Notes under the pieces: model-generated
Seen by the model: the letters and a program-made list of their open reading frames with translations, nothing else
Told to the model about the DNA's origin: nothing
Database searches by the model: none
NCBI RefSeq assembly: GCF_036568125.1
Contig: NZ_DATCTF010000010.1
Coordinates: forward strand, 372,001-436,000
Reading direction: 5' to 3'
Length of the DNA stretch: 64,000 nucleotides
Origin: Magnetovibrio sp.
GTDB taxonomy: Bacteria > Pseudomonadota > Alphaproteobacteria > Rhodospirillales > Magnetovibrionaceae
Position numbers and translations under genes: made by a program
Shown: piece by piece, positions 27,920 to 36,221 of the stretch
Numbering within the stretch: position 1 is the stretch's first letter
Layout: the number at the start of each line of letters is the position of its first letter

Positions 27920-30900
27920 TCAGGATGCGGTGGCCGTGGATTTCTTTGTGTCGGACGCGCGGGCTTTTTCTGCGAGCCACTGTTCCGTCCAGACCTCCGC
28001 CGGGTGGGGCTTGCCGAACAGGTAGCCTTGCAAAATGTCGCAGCCGTGGCTGGCGAGAAATTCGCTTTGCAATTCCGTTTCGACCCCTTCGGCAACAACC
28101 TTGAGCTTGAGGTTGCGCGCCATCGCCATGGTTGCGGCGCTGATCGCGTCGTCGTCGGACCCGGTGCCGATGTCGGCGACGAAGCTGCGGTCGAGCTTGA
28201 GCACCTGGATCGGCAACACCTTCAGATAGGCCAACGACGAATAGCCGGTGCCGAAATCGTCGATGGCGAGGCTGACGCCCAGAGAGCGCAATGCCTTCAA
28301 CTGTTCGACCGCCAAGTGGGGATCGTCCATTGCGGCGGATTCCGTCACTTCCAATTCCAGGTCAGGCCCGGACAAACCATGAGTTTGTAGCACATTTTCC
28401 ACCTGAGCCACCAATGTCGCCGAACGCAATTGATGCGGCGACAGATTGACCGCGACGCGGATGCCAGCGATGCCTTGACCTTTCCATTCAGCCAACTGTC
28501 GACAGGCTTCATCCAGCACCCAACTGCCCAGTGGTTCGATCAGGCCGCTTTCTTCGCTAATGGGGATGAACTTGAACGGTGGGACTTGGCCGCGGGTCGG
28601 GTGGTTCCAGCGCACCAGCGCTTCGACGCCGATCACTTCGCCGGTGGCGGTGCGAATTTGCGGCTGGTAGTAAAGTTGGAACTGGCCGTCGACCAGCGCG
28701 GTGCTCAGGTCGCGCTCCATGTCCAGACGATCCTGAGCCTCTTCGGTCATGGCGGTGGAGAAGAACTGATAGTTGTTTCGCCCCAGATCCTTGGCATGAT
28801 ACATGGCCGTGTCGGCATTTTTCATAAGCTCGTCCACAGTCTTGCCGTCGGATGGATACAAGCTGATGCCGATGCTGGGGGTCGAGTAGAGGTCGTGGGT
28901 GCTGATTGCATAGGGCGCGGCGAGATTTCGTGAAATCTTCGACGCAATCGTCGCCGCCGTCGAGGGATCGTCCATGCCGGTAATGACCACGACGAATTCG
29001 TCTCCGCCCTGGCGCGCGACGATGTCGCTTTCGCGTACGCAGTCCTTGAGCCGGTGGGCGACCTCGACCAGCAAGTTGTCGCCGATGTGGTGACCAAGGG
29101 TGTCGTTGATGACCTTGAAGCGGTCGAGGTCGATGAACATCACGGCGACGCGTTTGCCTTCGCGCCGCGCCGTCATCAAGGCTTGTTCGAGGCGGCTTTC
29201 GAGGCTGAAACGGTTCAGCAAGCCGGTTAGCGGGTCGTGGTGAGCCAGACGATAAATCCGTTCCTCGGCGGCTTTGCGTTCGCTGATGTCGGTGTAACTG
29301 GCGATGTGATGGGTTAAATGCCCGTTGTCGTCGCGGATGGTGGAAATTGCCGCCCACTTTGGATGAATGGTGCCGGATTTGTCGCGGTCCCAAATCTCGC
29401 CTTGCCAAAATCCGCTGTGATTGAGCGCGGCCCACATATCTTGATAGGTCTCGGGCGGGGTTCGTCCCGCCGAAAGGATTTTCGGATCTTGCCCGATGAC
29501 ATCTTCAAGGCTGTATCCCGTTAGTTGACAAAAAGCCGGGTTGGCGACCTGGATGCGGTTGTGCGCGTCGGTGATGAGCATCGCCTCGCCGCTATGCTCG
29601 AATGCGTTGGCGTAGAGATAAAGGGATTTTTGGGCCTGTTTGCGCTCGGTCAAGTCGATCAGGGTGGCGAGGAATTGGCCGTCGAATGTGATCCCGGAAA
29701 ATTCTACGGTGCGGATGTCGCCGTTCTTGCAGGTGACATTGTATTCCATGGGCGGGATTTCGGTGCCTTCGCGAACCGAGCGTCCGACGGCGTCATTCCA
29801 CGTTTCGATGACTTTGGCGCGATAGGCGTTATCGGGGTAGGCTTGGCGCCGCCATGAATCCAACGTCGGCGCATCCTCTTCGGTGTAGCCGAACATCTCG
29901 AGGAAGCGTTTGTTGCGAAAGTGCATGCGTTGCTGGTCGTCGACGAGAACCAATCCGACGGGAATTTCGTTGAGCAGGAATTCCAAGTGATTTTTGCTGT
30001 GTTGCAGTTCTTGGACCATCACTTGCAAGGTTTTGCCCAGGTGATTGTATTCCCGAACCATGCCGTCCCTATACGACACGGTGCTTTGCTGACTGTGTAC
30101 GCGTGCGGCGTAATCCATCAAGCCGGAAAGCGACGGCAGCGCGACAAACCGGAATATCCACGCGGCAAGGGAAATAAACACAATCGTCAGGGCGAGTACG
30201 ATCAAGGTGCCTTGTTGATAGTGACGGCGCAGATTTTGAAAACCGGTATTGGGTAGGGCGATGACCATGGTCAGGCGCGTGCCGGCCTGGTCTTGAAATA
30301 GGGGCGTGTGCGACAAGAAGTACGCGCCACTTTCCAATATGTCGCCGGTTTCGGCCAGCTTGACGGCCGCGGTCAGCTGTTCGATGGATTGCGCCGCGCC
30401 ATATGTGTCGGTCGACAGCAATACCCCATCGGCCAACAGCGCCACACCGGATGCCGATGAGGCATCCTTCAATTCACGCAAGAAGGCCAAATTGTCGTTG
30501 AGCAGAATGCCCGCGCACAGCACACCTTGGACGCGTCCGATGGTGGTGCCAATCACGGGCACCTGATAGATCAGCGCCGCCAGCTCCTTACCGTTGTCGT
30601 TTGCGGTGACGATGCGCCAAGCGCGTTGTCCGATCGCCGACACGCTGCAGTTGATGGCTTTATGCAAGACCTTGCTGTTGATCAGTGGGGGGCTTAAATC
30701 CGCTAGCATCGCGCCAGTGCTGTCATGCAGCATCAATAGCTCGAAGTGCTGTCCCGCTTCGCCGTTGGTCCATTCGCTCAAGGCCGCTTGAAGAGCCGCG
30801 GAGTCATTGGATTTGAAGCCATTGATCAGGCGCGGGCTTTCGGCTTCGTCCACGATCAGGTGGGCGAGATAATCGAGTTTGTTCTTGGTCAACAGGTGGG

Positions 30901-31096
30901 CGGTTTTGTTACTGTGATCGAACGACCTTTGCACTTCGGCTTCGAGTGTTTCCTTGGAGCTGAAGTAATACAGAGAGACTTGCACCGCCGATAGGATGAT
31001 CAGTGGCGCCAAGACCAAGGCCAACACCAAGGTCGTTAGTGATACCGAGCGGCGTGGCGCAGGAGTGTTGTTGTCGTTCTTTTGCATGTGCCTCAT
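27920..31096 (-). CDS. LuxQ-like membrane receptor with PAS-PAS-GGDEF-EAL output
   Basis: 1058 residues. TM1 about 21-43 and TM2 about 297-318 enclose a periplasmic domain that resembles LuxQ: the RRSVSLTTLVLALVLAP entry, QVPVIGTTIGRVQG, and LNDNLAFLRELKDAS followed by GVALLADGVLLS. After TM2 come a short linker (EYNHLGKTLQVMVQEL), PAS about 372-488, PAS about 494-610, GGDEF (697-701, with inhibition site RESD 688-691) and EAL (825-827). The EAL catalytic set appears complete (N884, E919, DD946-947, K967, E1003, Q1023), so both cyclase and phosphodiesterase activity are possible. There is no histidine kinase or receiver domain. Translation is coupled to the LuxP-like gene by ATGA. Identification as LuxQ-like is from memory of the Vibrio protein. 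Confidence 0.88.
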   Translation of the reverse strand: MRHMQKNDNNTPAPRRSVSLTTLVLALVLAPLIILSAVQVSLYYFSSKETLEAEVQRSFDHSNKTAHLLTKNKLDYLAHLIVDEAESPRLINGFKSNDSAALQAALSEWTNGEAGQHFELLMLHDSTGAMLADLSPPLINSKVLHKAINCSVSAIGQRAWRIVTANDNGKELAALIYQVPVIGTTIGRVQGVLCAGILLNDNLAFLRELKDASSASGVALLADGVLLSTDTYGAAQSIEQLTAAVKLAETGDILESGAYFLSHTPLFQDQAGTRLTMVIALPNTGFQNLRRHYQQGTLIVLALTIVFISLAAWIFRFVALPSLSGLMDYAARVHSQQSTVSYRDGMVREYNHLGKTLQVMVQELQHSKNHLEFLLNEIPVGLVLVDDQQRMHFRNKRFLEMFGYTEEDAPTLDSWRRQAYPDNAYRAKVIETWNDAVGRSVREGTEIPPMEYNVTCKNGDIRTVEFSGITFDGQFLATLIDLTERKQAQKSLYLYANAFEHSGEAMLITDAHNRIQVANPAFCQLTGYSLEDVIGQDPKILSAGRTPPETYQDMWAALNHSGFWQGEIWDRDKSGTIHPKWAAISTIRDDNGHLTHHIASYTDISERKAAEERIYRLAHHDPLTGLLNRFSLESRLEQALMTARREGKRVAVMFIDLDRFKVINDTLGHHIGDNLLVEVAHRLKDCVRESDIVARQGGDEFVVVITGMDDPSTAATIASKISRNLAAPYAISTHDLYSTPSIGISLYPSDGKTVDELMKNADTAMYHAKDLGRNNYQFFSTAMTEEAQDRLDMERDLSTALVDGQFQLYYQPQIRTATGEVIGVEALVRWNHPTRGQVPPFKFIPISEESGLIEPLGSWVLDEACRQLAEWKGQGIAGIRVAVNLSPHQLRSATLVAQVENVLQTHGLSGPDLELEVTESAAMDDPHLAVEQLKALRSLGVSLAIDDFGTGYSSLAYLKVLPIQVLKLDRSFVADIGTGSDDDAISAATMAMARNLKLKVVAEGVETELQSEFLASHGCDILQGYLFGKPHPAEVWTEQWLAEKARASDTKKSTATAS

Positions 31097-32256
31097 TGGC
31101 CGCTGTAGCGGAAAGCCCTGATCTCTAAGTCGTCGATGGCCGCAGGCGTGAGATTTTTCGTCACCAAAGCAAAATCGCCCGTGTACACGGTCGGCACCGC
31201 CCCTGGGGTGCCCGATTGGTCGAGCACGATCGCATCGGCCATGGCGACGCCATTGTCGTCGTTCATGCGCATCACGGTGACGTCGAGCTCACCTTTTTGG
31301 ATGGCGGCCAATTCCGAGCTGCCGCCGCCCCAGCCATTGACCATGACTCGATCTTGACGGTTTTCCTGGCGCAAAGCGTCTGCGACGCCTAAGGCAAGAT
31401 CGGTCGAACAGGCGTAGATGAATTTCAAATCGGGAAAATCTTTCAGCGCGGCCAACGCAGCCGTGCGTCCCGCTTCCTGGGTCGAGCCGGCATAGAAAAA
31501 GGCCTTCAAGTTCAGGTTGGGTACGTTTTTCATCGCAGCGACGAACGATTCACCGCGCATTTCGCTGATGTAGCCGCGCGACCAACACACCACTGCATAA
31601 TCGCCGAATCCGCCGGTCGCCTTGACGAAGTGATCGGCAAGGATGCGCGTGCCGGTGACATGATCGAAGCCGACATAGAGAAACGGCTGGCGGTTATTCC
31701 AGGCTTTCAGCGGGGTGGTGACGTTTTGCAAGATCAGCTTCGGCGTGCCGTGTGCCAACACGCGCTCTATGAGCAACTTGTGGCGCTGTGCATCCAAAGT
31801 GAACACCAGATAGTCGGGCTTTTGTTCCAACGCCTGGGCCAAATGCTCGGCTTGTTTGCGCACTTCGATGGTCGGTTTGGTGAAGTACTTGTCGAGCACA
31901 TAGGGTTGGCCCGCAGCCTTGAGGCGCGCTTCGAACGAGTCCACTGATCGCCGCCAGTAATCCGACGCTTGCAGCCCCGGATAAATCAACGCGATACGTA
32001 CCGGCTTGGCATCTGCGACGGCGCGTGGAGGTTCTGACTGACGCACCACCTGCGCGAAGTGCGACATTAGTGTGCCCTGGCCTGGGTGGGTTGTGACAAA
32101 GGTGTCAACCGACATATACGACCCGGCATCCTGACCGAGTGCTGACCACGGCAAACCAAGCAGAGTGATTGCTGCAGCCCAAGCGGCCATGTGGAGTTTC
32201 GCGTTCAGGACGCGAAAATAGCGAATGTAGAATTGTCCCATGAACTCAAAGCCCAT
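31093..32256 (-). CDS. LuxP-like periplasmic autoinducer-2 binding protein
   Basis: 387 residues, a type I periplasmic binding protein strikingly like Vibrio LuxP over its whole length: YPGLQASDYWRR, KLILQNVTTP, QPFLYVGFDH, YISEMRGESF, FIYACSTDLALG, VNGWGGGSSELAAIQKGELD and TVMRMNDDNGVAMA. Residues equivalent to the LuxP AI-2 contacts as I recall them are all kept: Q96, S98, W101, N178, R234, T285, W309 and R330. A hydrophobic export segment (23-40) ends near ALGQD. The start is uncertain (ATG 32256, 32241 or 32190; none has a strong ribosome site). LuxP binds AI-2 and signals through LuxQ, whose homologue is coupled downstream. Confidence 0.9.
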   Translation of the reverse strand: MGFEFMGQFYIRYFRVLNAKLHMAAWAAAITLLGLPWSALGQDAGSYMSVDTFVTTHPGQGTLMSHFAQVVRQSEPPRAVADAKPVRIALIYPGLQASDYWRRSVDSFEARLKAAGQPYVLDKYFTKPTIEVRKQAEHLAQALEQKPDYLVFTLDAQRHKLLIERVLAHGTPKLILQNVTTPLKAWNNRQPFLYVGFDHVTGTRILADHFVKATGGFGDYAVVCWSRGYISEMRGESFVAAMKNVPNLNLKAFFYAGSTQEAGRTAALAALKDFPDLKFIYACSTDLALGVADALRQENRQDRVMVNGWGGGSSELAAIQKGELDVTVMRMNDDNGVAMADAIVLDQSGTPGAVPTVYTGDFALVTKNLTPAAIDDLEIRAFRYSGQ

Positions 32257-32438
32257 CGAAATATTATTATAGTTTTCCAGTGCGTTAGGTTCTTGTTTCG
32301 AACCCTTGTCCGACCTTGCGCCCTAACATTAGGACATTATGGAACAAGGGGGAAGCAATACTCGCTGAAAGCGATTACGATAATCTATGGTTGTGTAATG
32401 ATTTCGCCGCACACCCAAATGGAGGTTGCGTAAGCCAG
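32257..32438 (-). promoter_or_regulatory. Upstream region of the LuxPQ-like operon with nested inverted repeats
   Basis: On the minus strand a TATAAT (32271-32266) lies shortly before the LuxP-like start, without a clear -35. Upstream are inverted repeats GGTTC/GAACC (about 32288-32303), CCCTTGT/ACAAGGG (32303-32309 with 32344-32350) and CCTAA-CA-TTAGG (32322-32333). These may be operators; no regulator is assignable. Confidence 0.4.
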
Positions 32439-33410
32439 CTAAGCCCACAGCCACGCCGCGCCACGCACGCCGGAACTGTCGCCGTGACGGTTTTGCACCA
32501 GTTGGGTGTCGACTTTGTCGGAAAACACCCAGTCCCCCCAGAGTTTGGGGATGCGCTCGTAAAGCCGGGCGATGTTTGACAGGCCGCCGCCCAAAACGAT
32601 CACGTCGGGGTCCAAGACGTTGATGACGCTGGCCAGCGCCCGCGCCAGACGTTGTTCGTAGCGTTGCAGCGTGGCTTCGCAGGCGGCGTCACCTTGGGCG
32701 GCGCGCGCGACGATTTCTGGGCTTACCAAGCGCGCGCAGGTGGCGGCGTGGTGGTCGTTTTCCATACCTGGGCCGGATAAAAACGTTTCGATGCACCCGT
32801 GTTTGCCGCAATAGCATGGCGGACCCGGGCGTTCGGAATCTTCGGGCCAGGGCAGGGGATTGTGGCCCCACTCCCCGGCAATGGCGTTGACGCCGGTCAG
32901 CGGATGGCCGCCGATGCTGATGCCGCCGCCGACCCCGGTGCCGAGGATCACGCCGAACACCACGGCCGGCCCGTTTTGTTGGTTTGCGCGTAAAGCCTCC
33001 GCCGCCGCACCGTCGACGGCTTCGGAAACGCTGAAACAATTGGCGTCGTTGGCGAGCCGCACCGTGCGCCCGATCGCCTCAGCCAAATCGTGGTCCAGCG
33101 GTTTGCCGATCAGGCAGACCGAATTGGCGTTTTTGATCAGTCCTGTCGCCAGCGACGCCGCGCCGGGAATCGCCACGCCAACCGTGGGCACTTCGATGCC
33201 GTCCATTTCGGCGGCAAGGGCGTCCAACCGCTTCACCAAGTCGGCGATGGCTTGAACGGTGGCCAGATAATCGCCTTGCGGGGTGGGGACGCGGGTGCGT
33301 TCGACCTCAGCACCTGTTTGGTCGAGCAAGATGCCCTCGATCTTGGTGCCGCCGAGATCGATGCCGATGCGCTTGGACGGTGAGTTTATGGACGGCGAGG
33401 CTGCGGTCAC
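32439..33410 (-). CDS. ROK family sugar kinase (fructokinase-like)
   Basis: 323 residues from a GTG start. The ASKHA phosphate loop IGIDLGGTKIEGILLD, the catalytic Asp in LANDANCFSVSEA, GVILGTGVGGGI and the ROK zinc site GHNPLPW...CYCGKHGCIETFLSG are all seen. The pattern fits Mak-type fructokinase or a related hexose/N-acetylhexosamine kinase. It follows the small unknown gene by 15 bases, so the two are likely cotranscribed. Confidence 0.9.
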   Translation of the reverse strand: MTAASPSINSPSKRIGIDLGGTKIEGILLDQTGAEVERTRVPTPQGDYLATVQAIADLVKRLDALAAEMDGIEVPTVGVAIPGAASLATGLIKNANSVCLIGKPLDHDLAEAIGRTVRLANDANCFSVSEAVDGAAAEALRANQQNGPAVVFGVILGTGVGGGISIGGHPLTGVNAIAGEWGHNPLPWPEDSERPGPPCYCGKHGCIETFLSGPGMENDHHAATCARLVSPEIVARAAQGDAACEATLQRYEQRLARALASVINVLDPDVIVLGGGLSNIARLYERIPKLWGDWVFSDKVDTQLVQNRHGDSSGVRGAAWLWA

Positions 33411-33425
33411 AACGCCCCCGTCATG

Positions 33426-33761
33426 TTAGTCGAGCAGTTTGTGCAGGGTTTTTTCGTCGGAAAACAGCGCCGGACGAAACATGCCGCGGATAAACCGCGC
33501 GCTGGGTGCGTGCGGCGCGTCCTTGGCGGCACGCACCGGCAAGGGATCGGGCACCGGGGTGACGGACAGAATATCGGCGCCGGGGAAAAATTGACGTGCG
33601 CGCACCGCGGCGACGGTGGCGCCCGGCGCGGTGATCATCTCGTAACTGAGGTGTTCCGAATCACCGGGACGAACCAAAGTAACCGTGTACCGCTTTTCCT
33701 GCGATTTCACATTCAAGTCGGCTTCGCTGCCGAGCACATTGCGTTCGAATGGTGTTTTCAC
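33426..33761 (-). CDS. Hypothetical protein
   Basis: 111 residues from a GTG start, not recognised. It has a beta-rich-looking centre (KRYTVTLVRPGDSEHLSYEM) and a GATVAAVRARQFFPGADILS segment typical of small alpha/beta domains. There is no signal peptide or membrane segment. It sits directly upstream of the ROK kinase gene and probably shares its transcript. Small size and lack of motifs leave the function open. Confidence 0.6.
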   Translation of the reverse strand: MKTPFERNVLGSEADLNVKSQEKRYTVTLVRPGDSEHLSYEMITAPGATVAAVRARQFFPGADILSVTPVPDPLPVRAAKDAPHAPSARFIRGMFRPALFSDEKTLHKLLD

Positions 33762-34175
33762 GATCCAGCCCCCCAGGCCAGGAATTCATCGACGACGGAC
33801 CGCGTCCAGGTTGTGGTGCGCACGTTTTCCTTCGGCTTTCCAAAGGTTTGCGCCCCCGAATCAAAGGTCCGTAAACGACTTCTTAACTATAATAGATGGA
33901 GTGTAGTGTCAATGGAGTGACTACTCCATATTGTACGGCCTACAATATATCGTAAGTCAAAACCAAGTTGAGACTGTCTCTGGAGAAAACAGAGGTTGAG
34001 CACTATATGTAGTGGTTCGGATTGCCAGAATGGCCCATAAGTTGACTGTGTCGGTGTGCATCGAGAGGCGAAATATGACCCTGATTGGGCGAATCGCTTT
34101 CAGCATTTCGGTGAAAAAGTCTGAGGCATCATCAAGGGTTTGATAACTCTTAGGGGCTAAAAAGGGAGAATAGCC
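33762..34175. other. 414-base intergenic region with tandem palindromes
   Basis: It separates the divergent 33761 and 34176 genes. Two adjacent inverted repeats are visible: ATGGAGT-GACT-ACTCCAT (33912-33929) and ATATTGTA-CGGCC-TACAATAT (33928-33948). The ATGGAGTG arm also occurs as a direct copy at 33896-33903, and TATAAT lies at 33888-33893. No coding sequence is supported. Confidence 0.6.
33896..33948. promoter_or_regulatory. Candidate operator: tandem palindromes plus direct repeat
   Basis: A 7-bp palindrome arm and an 8-bp palindrome arm overlap by two bases, with an extra ATGGAGTG 16 bases upstream, just after a TATAAT. This arrangement is typical of a repressor or activator site controlling the divergent genes at 33761 (minus) and 34176 (plus); the regulator could be the HTH protein encoded at 34176. 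Confidence 0.45.
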
Positions 34176-34706
34176 ATGACGTCTGCAGCCGATTCGGCGG
34201 CAACGGTGGCACCCCAAGCAGAATGCGAGGTGGCCCAAGCGAAACGCGAGGGGAACGGTGAGCGGTCCGGTGCATCCGGGCATTTGCCTGTTTTCGATGC
34301 GTTCGACGGCTTAGGCCTGACGGGGCGAGATGTCGCGGAACTTGTCGGCGTCACCCCGCCCACGGTGAGCAAATGGCGTTCGGCCAAGGTGCACATCCCG
34401 GGCGAAAAGCTGGCGTTTTTAACCTTGGTGCTTGCGCATCTTCTGGATGAGGCGGATAAGGTGGCGAACAATGGGGGCGAATGCAGTTCTTCTACACGTG
34501 GACCGATCGAGGCCGCGCACGCCGCGCTGGTCTATCAAGATGTGCTCAACCGCGACTTGGACCCAAGCGACGTGCGCGTCGGCGCACAGCGCTTTCGCGC
34601 TTGGTGGTCGTCAGGCGAAGCTTTGAAACTGCAAGACAAACGTTTCCAGCCGTCCAGCAATGCGGACATTTTGGATGTGTTGAAGAAAATGAGGACCAAA
34701 CGATGA
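34176..34706 (+). CDS. Hypothetical protein with a helix-turn-helix segment
   Basis: 176 residues from ATG 34176 with GGGAGA seven bases upstream. Residues about 45-80 form a Cro/XRE-type helix-turn-helix (LTGRDVAELVGVTPPTVSKW), where the VTPPTVSKWRS part would be the recognition helix. The C-terminal half (LVYQDVLNRDLDPSDVRVG) is helical and unrecognised. It is translationally coupled to the next gene (ATGA). Likely a DNA-binding regulator, possibly of its own operon. Confidence 0.65.
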   Translation: MTSAADSAATVAPQAECEVAQAKREGNGERSGASGHLPVFDAFDGLGLTGRDVAELVGVTPPTVSKWRSAKVHIPGEKLAFLTLVLAHLLDEADKVANNGGECSSSTRGPIEAAHAALVYQDVLNRDLDPSDVRVGAQRFRAWWSSGEALKLQDKRFQPSSNADILDVLKKMRTKR

Positions 34707-35500
34707 GCGCCAACTTAGGCATCAGCAAAGGCGGTATCGATATCGCCATGCAGGTCAAAGAGAGCTATCGCAGCGGGGAACCGATCTGTGTGCCTGGCGA
34801 TCCGACGCGCATTTTGCTGCCGGAACACTTGGTCAACATCGATCTGGATTTGACCGAATTCGAAGATCCGCTACCGTTGGCGTTGATGGCTACTCGCGAT
34901 CCGGAATCCCCGATGGCGCTGGCCGCTGCGACGCGTTTGTCGCCTAAGGCCGAACATCAAAAACTTGTCGCGGGGGTGTGCGCGCTGGTCGGCGAAACGA
35001 CCCGCCATCCGCTGGTCAAACGATCCATCGACCTGATTACCGAAAACGACTTTTCGCCCAAGGCGATCGCGTTCGTGCGCACCCGCACGTCGCAATTCAT
35101 TGTCGAAACGCGTCGCCAGTATGCGCACGCATTGAAGGTCATCTTGCGCGCCCTCTTGGACGGTGACATGACGCCCAGCGATTTCGTCCAGCAGTTCATC
35201 AAGCTGACCGAGGCCGGCAACCTGCAAAGCGACGTGCGGCAAAAACTGGTCACCAGTCTGTTGCTGTCGGAAACGGTGCGTCCGGGTATCAAATTTTTAA
35301 TGCTGGAACACTTCAACAGCTTTCCCATGCCCACCCGCCAAGGCATCATTCAAGCCGTGGCCAGCGCACCGGAAAGCCGTCACATCGATGTGCTTAAGGA
35401 AGAGTTGCGTTGGATCGTGTCGCACGAAAAGCAAAAGCGCCAAGCTGAGAAGCTGGTCGTCAAACGCAAGACGCGCTCCGGCTCGGCAGGCGTTCACTGA
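34703..35500 (+). CDS. Hypothetical protein coupled to the HTH gene
   Basis: 265 residues from ATG 34703, which overlaps the stop of the HTH gene by four bases. No family is recognised. The sequence is largely helical, with repeated short helices in the middle (SDVRQKLVTSLLLSETVRPG), no signal peptide, and a very basic C-terminus (KQKRQAEKLVVKRKTRSGS) that could bind nucleic acid. The pairing with an HTH protein and the final bidirectional terminator define a two-gene operon of unknown role. Confidence 0.65.
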   Translation: MSANLGISKGGIDIAMQVKESYRSGEPICVPGDPTRILLPEHLVNIDLDLTEFEDPLPLALMATRDPESPMALAAATRLSPKAEHQKLVAGVCALVGETTRHPLVKRSIDLITENDFSPKAIAFVRTRTSQFIVETRRQYAHALKVILRALLDGDMTPSDFVQQFIKLTEAGNLQSDVRQKLVTSLLLSETVRPGIKFLMLEHFNSFPMPTRQGIIQAVASAPESRHIDVLKEELRWIVSHEKQKRQAEKLVVKRKTRSGSAGVH

Positions 35501-35517
35501 ACGCTCACCTCTAGGAC

Positions 35518-35560
35518 AAAAAATAACGGGCAGGGAATATTCCCCGCCCGTTTCATTTTG
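35518..35560 (+). terminator. Bidirectional intrinsic terminator between the 34703 and ArsR genes
   Basis: Hairpin ACGGGC-(A)-GGGAATATTCCC-(C)-GCCCGT (35526-35551), followed by TTTCATTTT on the plus strand and by TTATTTTTTG on the minus strand, so it can end both converging transcripts. Confidence 0.85.
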
Positions 35561-35619
35561 ACCCTTTAGGCAGCACCCGTTACGCAAAGCTCTCTAGTGC
35601 GCAACGCACCAAGGTAGCC

Positions 35620-35976
35620 TTAAATGGCTTTAACTTTCGGTTCTTCGGCGTCGTGCACCACCAAGGTGGCGTCTTGGCCGCAATAGAGGCCGTAAAGGGT
35701 TTCGATCACCGCGCTGGCTTCTTCGCCATAAAGTGAATAATAGATGGTTTGGGCTTCACGGCGCGTTTGCACCAGTGAATCCCTGCGCAGGCGCGCAAGA
35801 TGCTGGGACAGTGCCGATTGGCTCAGTCCGATGATTTCTTCCAGATCGCTGACGCATTTCTCACCTGGCACCAATTGACACAAAATCATCATTCGATGCT
35901 GGTTGCTCATGGCCTTTAGAAGGGTACTCGCACGCAGTGCGTTGGCCTGAATTGTTTTTAGTCTTTCCGTAACCAC
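35620..35976 (-). CDS. ArsR family transcriptional regulator (BigR/SqrR-like)
   Basis: 118 residues from GTG 35976. The winged-helix DNA-binding region ALRASTLLKAMSNQHRMMIL...LSQSALSQHLARLRRDSLV is intact. Cysteines at 33, 41 and 99 could provide a dithiol switch like the one in the persulfide-sensing BigR/SqrR/NolR subgroup, though the spacing is not identical. It lies downstream of an RND pump operon on the same strand after a 245-base gap that should hold its own promoter. Confidence 0.8.
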   Translation of the reverse strand: MVTERLKTIQANALRASTLLKAMSNQHRMMILCQLVPGEKCVSDLEEIIGLSQSALSQHLARLRRDSLVQTRREAQTIYYSLYGEEASAVIETLYGLYCGQDATLVVHDAEEPKVKAI

Positions 35977-36221
35977 GGTTATCTGTTCCCCCAGGTTTGA
36001 TCCGCATTTGCGCGGACGCGCCGACAGTTATAACGGCGCATGTTGGTGCCGACTCCCCTCGTCTCCCCCCTAACGTGGCCTTCATGAACTGAAGTGTCTG
36101 ACCCACGATTCCCGCAAGGGTATTTATTTTTGTATCCTAATAAACGCATATACTATCGTTGTCAGGCGACAGGGGCCAGCGGAAATCGTTTATTTTTATG
36201 AGGTTCGACTGCAATTTGGAG

